Assembly: GCA_001751225.1 (NCBI GenBank)
Contig: MAXT01000295.1
Span: forward strand, 1-5,157
DNA from: Desulfuromonadales bacterium C00003107
GTDB taxonomy: Bacteria; Desulfobacterota; Desulfuromonadia; Desulfuromonadales; Syntrophotaleaceae
DNA: 5,157 bases
Direction: 5' to 3'
A model generated the notes under the pieces. It ran no database searches and had not been told where the DNA came from. It saw only the letters and a program-made list of their open reading frames with translations. Shown here piece by piece: positions 1-5,157 of the stretch; position 1 is the first letter of the stretch; every line of letters starts with the position of its first letter. The position numbers and the translations under genes are program-made.

Positions 1-178
1 GAAAGGGGGAGATGACCAGCAAGGAAAGGTTGGGCAGGATACGTGAACCGTCGAGCAGACATAACGGCAACAGGATAGAAAGCAATAGCCCCAGCCCCAG
101 AAACAGAAAAGGTTCCCGTAACACGCGACAAATTACCGGTAGCACTGGAAAACGATTGTTCCCTTGGAAACCACGCAC
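1..178 (-). CDS. Probable membrane protein, N-terminal part only (runs off the left edge)
   Basis: The minus strand is open from a GTG at 178-176 to the window edge, giving 59 complete codons. The first in-frame stop upstream is a TGA seven codons before the GTG. A purine-rich TAGGGGG (186-192) sits seven bases before the GTG and would serve as ribosome binding site. The predicted peptide begins with about 20 polar and basic residues (MRGFQGNNRF...). A strongly hydrophobic stretch follows at about residues 24-42 (FLFLGLGLLLSILLPLCLL), then a short loop (DGSRILPN) and another hydrophobic start (LSLLVISPF). This pattern fits an inner-membrane transporter or other polytopic protein with a cytoplasmic N-terminus. 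The family cannot be named from so short a piece; an ion-transporter type is only a guess. It lies downstream of the dGTPase-like gene on the same strand, separated by about 145 bases. Confidence 0.5.
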   Translation of the reverse strand, partial: MRGFQGNNRFPVLPVICRVLREPFLFLGLGLLLSILLPLCLLDGSRILPNLSLLVISPF

Positions 179-247
179 GCGGCCGCCCCCTACCCCATAT
201 CACCAAAACCACAACAAATAAGAATTAACGCAGCCGTTATACCGCAC

Positions 248-291
248 TCCTTTAAGCCCTTCAAGGATATTATTTATATTTGAAATGCCAA
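248..291 (-). promoter_or_regulatory. Candidate promoter with overlapping near-palindromic operator
   Basis: Read on the minus strand, TTGGCA (286-291) resembles a -35 box, and TATCCT (264-269) lies 16 bases downstream as a possible -10 box. A 20-base near-palindrome at 248-267 (arms TCCTTTAAG and CTTCAAGGA, 8 of 9 pairs, centre CC) overlaps the -10 box and the expected start point, where a repressor would bind. The site is about 70 bases before the GTG of the membrane protein gene. The boxes are seen in the sequence; promoter and operator function are inferred. Confidence 0.3.
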
Positions 292-299
292 AGCTTGGC
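287..299 (-). terminator. Small hairpin after the dGTPase-like gene, weak terminator candidate
   Basis: GCCAAAGCTTGGC forms a 5-bp stem with a 3-base loop, 25 bases past the stop of the dGTPase-like gene. On the minus strand it is followed by ATTTCAAATAT rather than a clean T run, so it would be a poor intrinsic terminator. Its sequence also contains most of the candidate -35 box of the next gene, so the two readings compete. Confidence 0.2.
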
Positions 300-323
300 G
301 ATTTTAATCCTGCCAGGCACAAG

Positions 324-1457
324 CTAAACCGGCCCATAGGGCTCATACAATCTTCTGTATTCTTCCAGCGCATAACGATCGGTCATACCGGCCAGAAAGT
401 CACAGATGACCCGCTCCTTACCGTAGAGTTCGAATCTATCCTGATAGCTGCGGGGCAACAGGGTGGGATTGGTAATATAACTGTCAAAAATCATGCTCAG
501 AAAGCGTTCGGCCTTGACCCGCATACGCTCGACCCGATAGTGACGGTACAAATTCTTGAACAAAAACCCCTTCAGTTGACGATTTTTGTGGTCGATCTCC
601 TCACTGAAGGCGACCAATCGCGTCGGATGAAGTCGTACCAGAGGACCACTATCGATGCCGTGCGCCTCGATATTCGCCAGGGTCGTAGTCACTACGTCGT
701 GAATCAAGAGACCGATGAGGTGGCTGATGGTTTGGAAAATGTGGCGTTCCTCATCCAGGGCGGGATACTTCTGACCGACGAGAACAAAAGCTTCCTGCCA
801 GAGCTCTGCTTCTGCCAGTTCCGCCAGCTTGATGTGACCTGCCTTCAGACCATCATCGATATCGTGATTATTGTAGGCGATCTCATCGGCCAGGTCGATG
901 AGTTGTGCCTCCAGCGAAGGCCGCTCGCCCGGGCAATATTCGACAAGATCCGCCGTAGCAGCGTGGTCATACTCCGAGGAATGCTTGATGATGCCCTCTC
1001 GGGTTTCCCAACTGAGGTTGAGACCGTTAAAAGTGGGGTACCGCTCCTCAAGAGTCTCAACGATACGCAACGACTGCCGGTTATGCTCAAAACCGCCAAA
1101 ATTCTCCATCAGGCGATTAAGCACCTCCTCCCCCGTATGTCCAAAAGGGGTATGTCCCAGATCGTGTGCAAGCGCCAAGGCTTCGACCAGGTCTTCATTT
1201 AACAGCAGGCGCCGAGAAATACCCCGGGCTATCTGGGCCACCTCCAAAGAATGGGTCAACCGGGTCCGGTAGTAGTCGCCCTCGTGGTTAACGAAGACCT
1301 GAGTCTTGTATTCAAGGCGCCGAAAAGCAGCACAATGAATAATGCGGTCCCGGTCACGGGCGAAAGTCGAGCGAATGTCCTTAAACTCTTCCCGGTGACG
1401 ACGACCTCGGCTTTCCAGACTACGGGATGCATAACTTGCCAGATCGGGTCTTTCCAT
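324..1457 (-). CDS. dgt: dGTPase-like deoxynucleoside triphosphate triphosphohydrolase (HD domain)
   Basis: This 377-residue protein belongs to the dGTPase family, cytoplasmic enzymes that split dNTPs into deoxynucleoside and triphosphate and so help control dNTP pools. The HD metal site is complete: H69 (RLTHSLEVAQ), H98-D99 (ALAHDLGHTPFGHTGE) and D191 (LADEIAYNNHDIDDGL). In the last motif D191, Y195 and D199 line up with D311, Y315 and D319 of SAMHD1. The N-terminal substrate-binding segment AFRRLEYKTQVF (44-55) and the R64-T65-RLTHS stretch are also typical. The length fits the shorter bacterial dGTPase-like class rather than the roughly 500-residue E. coli Dgt. The ATG start has a strong AGGAGGG (1461-1467) three bases upstream. 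The gene is divergent from rsmD with a 93-base gap. Substrate preference (dGTP alone or several dNTPs, possibly with dNTP activation) cannot be read from the sequence. The gene symbol is by family. Confidence 0.93.
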   Translation of the reverse strand: MERPDLASYASRSLESRGRRHREEFKDIRSTFARDRDRIIHCAAFRRLEYKTQVFVNHEGDYYRTRLTHSLEVAQIARGISRRLLLNEDLVEALALAHDLGHTPFGHTGEEVLNRLMENFGGFEHNRQSLRIVETLEERYPTFNGLNLSWETREGIIKHSSEYDHAATADLVEYCPGERPSLEAQLIDLADEIAYNNHDIDDGLKAGHIKLAELAEAELWQEAFVLVGQKYPALDEERHIFQTISHLIGLLIHDVVTTTLANIEAHGIDSGPLVRLHPTRLVAFSEEIDHKNRQLKGFLFKNLYRHYRVERMRVKAERFLSMIFDSYITNPTLLPRSYQDRFELYGKERVICDFLAGMTDRYALEEYRRLYEPYGPV

Positions 1458-1495
1458 AATCCCTCCTACGGAGATAGTACAATATCCTCGGCCTA

Positions 1496-1524
1496 TTGAC
1501 GGCAGGCCACCGGCATGGTAATTT
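1496..1524 (+). promoter_or_regulatory. Candidate sigma-70 type promoter for rsmD-coaD
   Basis: TTGACG (1496-1501, 5 of 6 to consensus) is followed after exactly 17 bases by TAATTT (1519-1524), preceded by TGG that could act as an extended -10. Transcription would begin near 1531, leaving a leader of about 20 bases before the rsmD ATG at 1551. This makes the in-frame ATG at 1515 unlikely to be used, since it would lie inside the promoter. Function is inferred from the match alone. Confidence 0.4.
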
Positions 1525-1550
1525 TCTGGCTTTTTCGTAAGGTTAAAGCC

Positions 1551-2129
1551 ATGCGTATCATCAGCGGAAGCGCCAGAGGTAAGCGGCTGGCAACTTTTGA
1601 CGGCAATTCTATTCGCCCGACCAGCGACCGGGTGCGTGAAGCGCTATTCAGCATGCTGTTTAGCCGCCTGGGCAATTTTTCCGGCCAGCGAGTTCTAGAC
1701 CTTTATGCCGGTTCCGGAGCCCTGTCCCTTGAAGCTCTCAGCCGTGGCGCATGCCATGCAACCCTTATCGATGATGGCAGGCAGGCCGCCAACCTTATCG
1801 AGCACAACGCCAGCACCTGTCAACTGCAAGACAAAATCAGCCTGATTCGTGGCCAAGTCCTCGACAAACTGGCCCTAACCCGGAACAACGCCCCCTTCGA
1901 TCTGATCTTCGTCGATCCGCCTTACGACAAGGGCCTGCTCACACCAACCCTGGCGAAAATTTCCGAACTAAGCCTGCTGGCCGAAGATGGTATAGTATGC
2001 ATTGAGCTATCCAGCAAAGAATCCCTGCCGGAACACGTCGGCCACCTACAGTGTATTGCCCAGCGCCGTTATGGTGCCAGCCAAGTCGGCCTGCTGACCC
2101 GCTGTCATTGCGAGGAGTCCCAGACATGA
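1551..2129 (+). CDS. rsmD: 16S rRNA (guanine(966)-N(2))-methyltransferase RsmD
   Basis: RsmD uses S-adenosylmethionine to methylate N2 of G966 (E. coli numbering) in 16S rRNA during small-subunit assembly. The product is 192 residues, close to the family size. It opens with the characteristic MRIISGSARGKRL, followed by RPTSDRVREALFSML (22-36), the SAM-binding motif I VLDLYAGSGALSLEAL (48-63), and the catalytic DPPY at 122-125 inside FVDPPYDKG. I chose the ATG at 1551 because the family begins at MRIISG and a TAAGG (1538-1542) lies eight bases upstream; the ATG at 1515 would add twelve unrelated residues. The C-terminal end (RCHCEESQT) does not look like a conserved RsmD tail and is encoded by a short repeat-like sequence. 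The stop overlaps the coaD start as ATGA, so the two genes are translationally coupled. Confidence 0.95.
   Translation: MRIISGSARGKRLATFDGNSIRPTSDRVREALFSMLFSRLGNFSGQRVLDLYAGSGALSLEALSRGACHATLIDDGRQAANLIEHNASTCQLQDKISLIRGQVLDKLALTRNNAPFDLIFVDPPYDKGLLTPTLAKISELSLLAEDGIVCIELSSKESLPEHVGHLQCIAQRRYGASQVGLLTRCHCEESQT
2103..2117 (+). repeat. Short match to a dispersed-repeat end at the rsmD/coaD junction
   Basis: TGTCATTGCGAGGAG is, from memory, the typical first 15 bases of a family of dispersed repeats found in many proteobacterial genomes; their translations read CHCEE. Here it encodes the end of RsmD (CHCEES) and contains the GAGGAG that lies eight bases before the coaD ATG. Only this short end is present. 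The next bases do not continue the repeat as I know it, so it may be a remnant or a coincidence. Confidence 0.35.
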
Positions 2130-2614
2130 ACGACAATATCGCCGTATATCCCGGCTCCTTCGATCCCATCACTAACGGCCATCTCGATATTATCCTGCGG
2201 GGGCTGAAGATCTTTGACAAACTGATCATCGCTGTGGCGCCAAATGTCAACAAGAGGGCACTGTTTAACATTGATGAACGGTTGGCGCTGATTCGCGAGA
2301 CTTTGCGAGACTATCCTCAAATAGAGGTCGACACCTTTGACGGCCTGCTAGTCAACTACATGGAAGACAAGGGAGCGCGGGTATTGTTGCGCGGTCTGCG
2401 GGCCGTGTCCGACTTCGAAAATGAATTCCAGTTGGCCCAGATGAACCATTCCTTGAACAACGAGATGGAAACCCTGTTCATGATGACTTCAATTAACTAC
2501 GGCTACCTGAGTTCATCCATTGTCAAAGAGGTTTCGTCCATGCGCGGAAAAATCGACGGCTTTGTTCCACCCTGCGTCGAAAAGGCCCTGCGCATCAAAC
2601 ACCCTCCCCTTTAA
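2126..2614 (+). CDS. coaD: Phosphopantetheine adenylyltransferase CoaD
   Basis: CoaD transfers AMP from ATP to 4'-phosphopantetheine, giving dephospho-CoA and pyrophosphate, the penultimate step of coenzyme A synthesis in the cytoplasm. The protein is 162 residues, the usual size. It has the nucleotidyltransferase signature AVYPGSFDPITNGHLDII (6-23), with T16 and H19 of the TxGH motif that contacts ATP phosphates. The phosphopantetheine-binding LLRGLRAVSDFENEFQ (87-102) and the C-terminal ATP-binding YLSSSIVKEV (127-136) are both intact. The ATG at 2126 overlaps the rsmD stop (ATGA) and has GAGGAG (2112-2117) eight bases upstream. Longer in-frame starts near 2051 would add about 25 unrelated residues read from the rsmD 3' end. 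The rsmD-coaD pairing is common in bacteria. No intrinsic terminator is visible in the 86 bases before the convergent gene. Confidence 0.97.
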   Translation: MNDNIAVYPGSFDPITNGHLDIILRGLKIFDKLIIAVAPNVNKRALFNIDERLALIRETLRDYPQIEVDTFDGLLVNYMEDKGARVLLRGLRAVSDFENEFQLAQMNHSLNNEMETLFMMTSINYGYLSSSIVKEVSSMRGKIDGFVPPCVEKALRIKHPPL

Positions 2615-2700
2615 CCCGTTGCCGAAGCATCACTGCGCGGTCCTCGTAGACAACATTTCTCCACCGCCATAGGCCAGCATCCTCAGCAAAGTTTTCCCGG

Positions 2701-3420
2701 CTATTCCTGCCACTGCTCCAACTTGGTCACAAACCGGTCGAGGGCATTGACCACCAGCTCCTCAAGGCGTCGGCCCTTATCCTTCGTCGCCAGAGTCGGA
2801 TCGCCCCACACCCCGCCGGGCCAAAAGCGGCGTTTGTTCCGCACCAAAATCCCCACAGGAAAAGTTGGATACTCCCGCTCGGCCTGACCCTTAACCAGCT
2901 GCGGATGGGAGTGCAGGATACGAGAAGTCTCTATCTCTCCGGCATGGGAGTCATCCGCCGTTTCAATAAGACCGCGCCCTTCCTTGGCCGCCAGCATAAA
3001 CTCGGTCAGCACGGCAATCTTCAGATCGGAAAAACGCTCTAGCAATGCTTCCCCGGCGTCAATCAGGGTCGCGGTATGGGTGCCGCCGGCATGGCCAGTA
3101 AGTAATATAATATTGCGCAGTCCCTGGCGATAAAGGGCGCTGACAATATCGATAGCCAAAGCACGCAGAGTTACTGTGGAAATCGAGAGGGTGCCAGGGT
3201 GCTGACTGGTTGATCGACAAACACCATACGGAACCGTTGGGGCGATGAAAATGGTTCGTCTTTCAGCCAATTTGCGACCTACTTCAACGGCATGCAGAGT
3301 ATCGGTATTTAAAGGCAGGTGCGGACCATGTTCCTCCGTGGCGCCAAAGGGAACCAACACGGTTCGGGTTTTCTCCAGCCCGCGGATGAACTCCGGCATC
3401 GTCATTTCTTCAATAATCAC
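2701..3420 (-). CDS. Creatininase-family metal-dependent amidohydrolase, substrate unknown
   Basis: This 239-residue protein belongs to the creatininase family, which includes creatinine amidohydrolase, the archaeal formamide hydrolase ArfB and the mycofactocin peptidase MftE. The first metal motif is intact in VPFGATEEHGPHLPLNTDT (23-41): E29, H31 and D40 correspond to E34, H36 and D45 of Pseudomonas creatininase. H110 lies in LLTGHAGGTH (106-115), where most relatives have NGHGGN, and creatininase E122 aligns with a glycine. SHAGEIETS (158-166) carries the conserved family glutamate, and GVWGDPTLATKDKG (203-216) is the usual C-terminal motif. The start is GTG at 3418-3420, with AGGAGGG (3425-3431) four bases upstream; the ATG at codon 6 is too far from it. 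No signal peptide is seen. The gene follows queE on the same strand after a 264-base gap with a repeat, so it is probably transcribed separately. True creatininase activity is doubtful. Confidence 0.88.
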   Translation of the reverse strand: MIIEEMTMPEFIRGLEKTRTVLVPFGATEEHGPHLPLNTDTLHAVEVGRKLAERRTIFIAPTVPYGVCRSTSQHPGTLSISTVTLRALAIDIVSALYRQGLRNIILLTGHAGGTHTATLIDAGEALLERFSDLKIAVLTEFMLAAKEGRGLIETADDSHAGEIETSRILHSHPQLVKGQAEREYPTFPVGILVRNKRRFWPGGVWGDPTLATKDKGRRLEELVVNALDRFVTKLEQWQE

Positions 3421-3511
3421 GATTCCCTCCTGATAAAATGCAACATTCAGACATCCGCTTCGTTCAAATTAGTAGTTTGACCGGCATGAAATAAATACCC
3501 AAAAATGCGTT

Positions 3512-3616
3512 TTTACCGCCCGTTCGCTTTGCTCTCTAGAGAACGCAGAGTTCGCAAAGAAAACCAGGCAAACGGGTTTAGCCTTTCTCGGCGCCCTCTG
3601 CGCCCACGGCGGTAAA
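3512..3616. repeat. 105-base imperfect inverted repeat made of 9-base units
   Basis: The ends are perfect 9-base inverted repeats, TTTACCGCC (3512-3520) and GGCGGTAAA (3608-3616). Inside, 3545-3565 matches the reverse complement of 3581-3601 at 15 of 21 positions. Both arms have a 9-base rhythm: GAGAACGCA then GAGTTCGCA on the plus strand (3539-3556), and GTGGGCGCA, GAGGGCGCC, GAGAAAGGC on the minus strand. The left arm carries about 18 extra bases including a perfect TCTCTAGAGA palindrome (3533-3542). A small hairpin (GGCAAAC/GTTTAGCC, 3567-3583) forms the apex. It resembles the intergenic repeats with TTTGCG-type periodicity seen across many bacteria. I read it as a non-coding dispersed element. 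The 70-codon frame across it on the minus strand is low-complexity and not gene-like. Confidence 0.55.
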
Positions 3617-3643
3617 TGCTTTTGTTTGAACGATACTACGCTT

Positions 3644-3679
3644 AAAAAAAGACGGGCAGCAAACTCAACAACCGGCCCC
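3644..3679 (-). terminator. Weak intrinsic terminator candidate after queE
   Basis: On the minus strand a run of seven T (3644-3650) follows a short stem, GGGC (3675-3678) with GCCC (3654-3657), beginning within about ten bases of the queE stop. The stem is only four pairs with a 17-base loop, and three bases separate it from the T run, so termination would be inefficient at best. Together with the adjacent inverted repeat, it suggests the yacG-queD-queE transcript ends here. Confidence 0.28.
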
Positions 3680-3684
3680 AACCG

Positions 3685-4446
3685 TTAAAGCAAACCGAGA
3701 AAAGCATGGGTCTGCGGAATGACCCGCACCAGACTATGAATGCTCGCTGCGCCTTCTTGCAAGCGGAACAGATGCGCCGCAGCTGTACCAACCTGCCCTG
3801 CCTTGGTAATCGGCTGTAAAATCAGCGGTGCCGACGGTGCCTTCAGGCGCACTATTTCGGCGGCCTGCTTCACCTCTTCAACGGTCGTCTCCATTCCCAC
3901 CACCACCTTTACGCAGCAATTACGTTCAGCCGCAAGACCCAGAAATTCCTCATGGACCGCCCAAGGGGTCGGTTCACCGGTCTGCGAGGCCAACTTGATA
4001 TCCATCGAAACCCAATCGACATGGGAAACAAGGGGTGCAAATGCCTCAGGTAGGGTCCCATTGGTTTCGAGATGAATCGGCAAAAGGGTGCGCAGAACCG
4101 GCAGCCAGTTCTGCAGCAGCGCGCTCTGCACCAACGGTTCACCGCCGGTGATACTGATGGAGTGATGCCCTCCGGGCAGACGGGCGCGCCAGTCTGCAAC
4201 CAGGGCGGATAGCACCTCCAGCGAAACAGGATTAGACAGAGCGGAAAAACTGCCGCTCCCGGGGGCCGTTTCGACGCGACAAGCCTCCTGAGCATCAAAA
4301 GGCGTATCGCAATAGCGGCAGGCAAGATTACACAACGCCAGGCGTACGAAGATCTGCCGCCAGCCAATCAGCAGTCCTTCCCCCTGGACAGAGGAAAACA
4401 CCTCAATGAGTTGGCCATCAGTCGGCGACATAGCTGGCACAGGCAT
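3685..4446 (-). CDS. queE: 7-carboxy-7-deazaguanine synthase QueE (radical SAM)
   Basis: QueE converts 6-carboxytetrahydropterin into 7-carboxy-7-deazaguanine, a radical SAM ring contraction on the way to preQ0 and queuosine. The 253-residue protein has the 4Fe-4S motif C39-x3-C43-x2-C46 (CNLACRYCDT), preceded by the family's EVFSSVQGEG (15-24). It also shows the SAM-binding GGEP (101-104), HLETNGT (125-131), the SMDIKLAS segment (147-154) and the C-terminal LQPIT (210-214) and RVIPQTHAFLGLL. It is a little longer than many QueE proteins but has all expected motifs. The ATG at 4446 has GGGAG (4454-4458) seven bases upstream; the next ATG at 4431 lacks one. The start lies inside queD, with a 29-base overlap, so the two are co-transcribed and probably translationally coupled. 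QueC, which acts next, is not in the window. Confidence 0.95.
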   Translation of the reverse strand: MPVPAMSPTDGQLIEVFSSVQGEGLLIGWRQIFVRLALCNLACRYCDTPFDAQEACRVETAPGSGSFSALSNPVSLEVLSALVADWRARLPGGHHSISITGGEPLVQSALLQNWLPVLRTLLPIHLETNGTLPEAFAPLVSHVDWVSMDIKLASQTGEPTPWAVHEEFLGLAAERNCCVKVVVGMETTVEEVKQAAEIVRLKAPSAPLILQPITKAGQVGTAAAHLFRLQEGAASIHSLVRVIPQTHAFLGLL

Positions 4447-4789
4447 AATCCGACTCCCAGACTGTCACTTTATCAATAGCCACGTTACCGTCGTTTAAAA
4501 CCCCTTGTAACCCTTCATAGAGAAAGCGGGCGATGTTTTCAGAAGAGGGGCTGAGCTCGCGAAAAGCCGGCAGATCGTTTAGATACTTATGATCGAGAAG
4601 ATCAAGCTGACGGTTGGTTTCCCGTTTGAGAACCTTGAAATCGACGCCAAGCCCGGCCTTGTCCAACTCTCTGGCAGTCACAGTGACCTCGACCTTCCAG
4701 TTATGGCCGTGCAGGTTTTCACAGTCCCCCTGATAATGCAGCAGGTTATGGGCTGCGGCGAACTGGGTATGAATGGTAAGGTAATACAT
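4418..4789 (-). CDS. queD: 6-carboxy-5,6,7,8-tetrahydropterin synthase QueD
   Basis: QueD turns 7,8-dihydroneopterin triphosphate (from FolE) into 6-carboxytetrahydropterin, releasing acetaldehyde and triphosphate; its product is the QueE substrate. The 123-residue protein is a typical small T-fold enzyme. Zinc ligands are H14 (AAAHNL), H27 and H29 (HGHNW). The catalytic cysteine C23 is spaced CENLHGH, as in QueD rather than animal pterin synthases. D66-H67 (LLDHKYLND) and E112 (VWESD) complete the active site, and PSSENIARF (81-89) is the usual PTSEN-type motif. I chose the ATG at 4789 because the family begins MYYLTIHTQF and an AAGGG (4798-4802) lies eight bases upstream. An in-frame ATG at 4843 would run into yacG and add 18 unrelated residues. 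It sits 25 bases after yacG and overlaps queE by 29 bases. Confidence 0.95.
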   Translation of the reverse strand: MYYLTIHTQFAAAHNLLHYQGDCENLHGHNWKVEVTVTARELDKAGLGVDFKVLKRETNRQLDLLDHKYLNDLPAFRELSPSSENIARFLYEGLQGVLNDGNVAIDKVTVWESDYACASYVAD

Positions 4790-4814
4790 AAGATTATCCC
4801 TTCTATCTACTTGT

Positions 4815-5027
4815 TTATTCGATTCTTTTCTCGAGATCATCACACCCTGCTTGATCTTCAGATGGCACCCGGAATTCCTCGTCGGCCCAGCAACCGAGAT
4901 CGAGCAAACGGCAACGATTACTACAAAATGGCCGGTGAAGATTGTCCTGCCAGTGAGTCGTCTGCTGGCAGGTTGGGCATTTTATTTTGATACTATCATT
5001 CGATTGATGCTTCAAAGGGTTCGTCAT
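4815..5027 (-). CDS. yacG: DNA gyrase inhibitor YacG, zinc-binding
   Basis: The 70-residue product matches YacG, a small zinc protein that in E. coli binds GyrB and blocks gyrase from engaging DNA. Numbering from the ATG, the four zinc cysteines are C17 and C20 (CPTC) and C35 and C39 (CSNRC). The family signature RPFCSNRCRLLDLGCWADEE runs from residue 32 to 51, continuing FRVP. The acidic C-terminal tail (EDQAGCDDLEKRIE) is also typical. I prefer the ATG at 5025-5027; a TTG two codons upstream (5031-5033) is possible. Neither has a good ribosome binding site: only AGAG eight bases before the ATG. It is the first gene of a likely yacG-queD-queE unit. In enterobacteria yacG instead sits beside coaE and zapD, so this neighbourhood gives no functional link by itself. 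No convincing promoter is visible upstream. Confidence 0.9.
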   Translation of the reverse strand: MTNPLKHQSNDSIKIKCPTCQQTTHWQDNLHRPFCSNRCRLLDLGCWADEEFRVPSEDQAGCDDLEKRIE

Positions 5028-5063
5028 TAGCAAAACTCTGATTTGAAAAATTTAGGAGCTCAA

Positions 5064-5157
5064 GATTGATGCTTTCGCAAAAACTCATAAGATGGCTAAG
5101 CATAAATTTCGCCCTACAAGGCGTAGTGGTTTTTCAGGGGTGAAGGCATACATATGG
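5064..5157. repeat. Probable arm of a dispersed palindromic repeat, cut by the right edge
   Basis: The last 94 bases contain no credible gene. Segments such as TTGATGCTTTCGCAAAAACTC (5066 onward), TTTCGCCCTACAAGGCGTAG (5107-5126) and GGTTTTTCAGGGG (5128-5140) look, from memory, like one half of large intergenic palindromes in delta-proteobacteria. In those, the second half reads CCCCTGAAAAACC and then GGGCGAAA. Here the sequence ends at GGCATACATATGG, whose CATATG (5151-5156) would be near the apex. A small hairpin CGCC/GGCG (5110-5123) is visible within the arm. The second arm is outside the window, so this is inference. If correct, the repeat lies just upstream of yacG. Confidence 0.35.

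Noticed and set aside
285..1202. A 305-codon plus-strand frame opposite the dGTPase-like gene
   Set aside because: It lies wholly antisense to a gene with complete HD-family motifs, has no ribosome binding site, and its peptide shows no recognisable domain. It is a long shadow frame produced by codon bias.
1515..1550. Upstream ATG extending RsmD by 12 residues
   Set aside because: The added residues are not part of the family, the site lacks a good ribosome binding site, and it lies inside the candidate promoter; the ATG at 1551 has TAAGG at proper spacing.
2615..2700. Bidirectional terminator between coaD and the convergent amidohydrolase gene
   Set aside because: No stem followed by a T run is visible on either strand in these 86 bases.
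3469..3681. A 70-codon minus-strand frame between queE and the amidohydrolase gene
   Set aside because: It spans the inverted repeat element, its composition follows the repeat, and no ribosome binding site or family is evident.
4790..4843. Longer QueD start at 4843
   Set aside because: It would overlap the yacG coding region and add 18 residues not found in the family; the ATG at 4789 has a ribosome binding site and matches the family N-terminus.
5069..5143. Small plus-strand ORF of 24 codons with AGGAG ten bases upstream
   Set aside because: It is short, has no recognisable product, and falls within the repeat-like sequence at the right edge.
5028..5157. A preQ1 riboswitch ahead of the yacG-queD-queE unit
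   Set aside because: I looked for the compact H-type pseudoknot with an A-rich tail near the ribosome binding site on the minus strand and saw no convincing match; the region looks like repeat sequence instead.

Overview
The window is an ordinary bacterial chromosome segment of moderate GC with tightly packed housekeeping genes. It carries seven complete genes and the 5' end of an eighth. The proteins (a short HD-domain dNTPase, RsmD, CoaD, YacG, QueD, QueE) are Gram-negative in character. The gene mix and the style of the intergenic repeats suggest a deltaproteobacterium of the Desulfuromonas/Pelobacter/Geobacter kind. That placement is an inference from recall, not from a search.

Layout, left to right. 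Positions 1-178 (minus) hold the start of a probable membrane protein gene that runs off the left edge. A candidate promoter with an overlapping near-palindrome precedes it (248-291). A dGTPase-like triphosphohydrolase gene (324-1457, minus) follows. It is divergent from the plus-strand pair rsmD (1551-2129) and coaD (2126-2614), which share an ATGA stop/start overlap and have a candidate promoter at 1496-1524. Convergent to coaD is a creatininase-family metal amidohydrolase gene (2701-3420, minus, GTG start). Upstream of it lies a 264-base gap holding a 105-base imperfect inverted repeat built from 9-base units. Next come three minus-strand genes transcribed in the order yacG (4815-5027), queD (4418-4789), queE (3685-4446). 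The right edge (about 5064-5157) looks like one arm of a dispersed palindromic repeat.

How the genes work together. QueD and QueE catalyse consecutive steps from 7,8-dihydroneopterin triphosphate to 7-carboxy-7-deazaguanine, the precursor of preQ0 and queuosine in tRNA. QueC, QueF and FolE are not in the window. RsmD methylates 16S rRNA, CoaD makes dephospho-CoA, the HD protein hydrolyses dNTPs, and YacG is a small zinc protein that restrains DNA gyrase in E. coli. The creatininase-family protein has no assigned substrate. Its position next to queDE on the same strand is the only hint of an uncharacterised pathway link, and it is weak because a repeat and a possible terminator separate them.

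I see no clear novel system here. The points most worth a second look are the three repeat-like sequences, one of which may supply the coaD ribosome binding site, and the variant metal motif of the creatininase-family protein.
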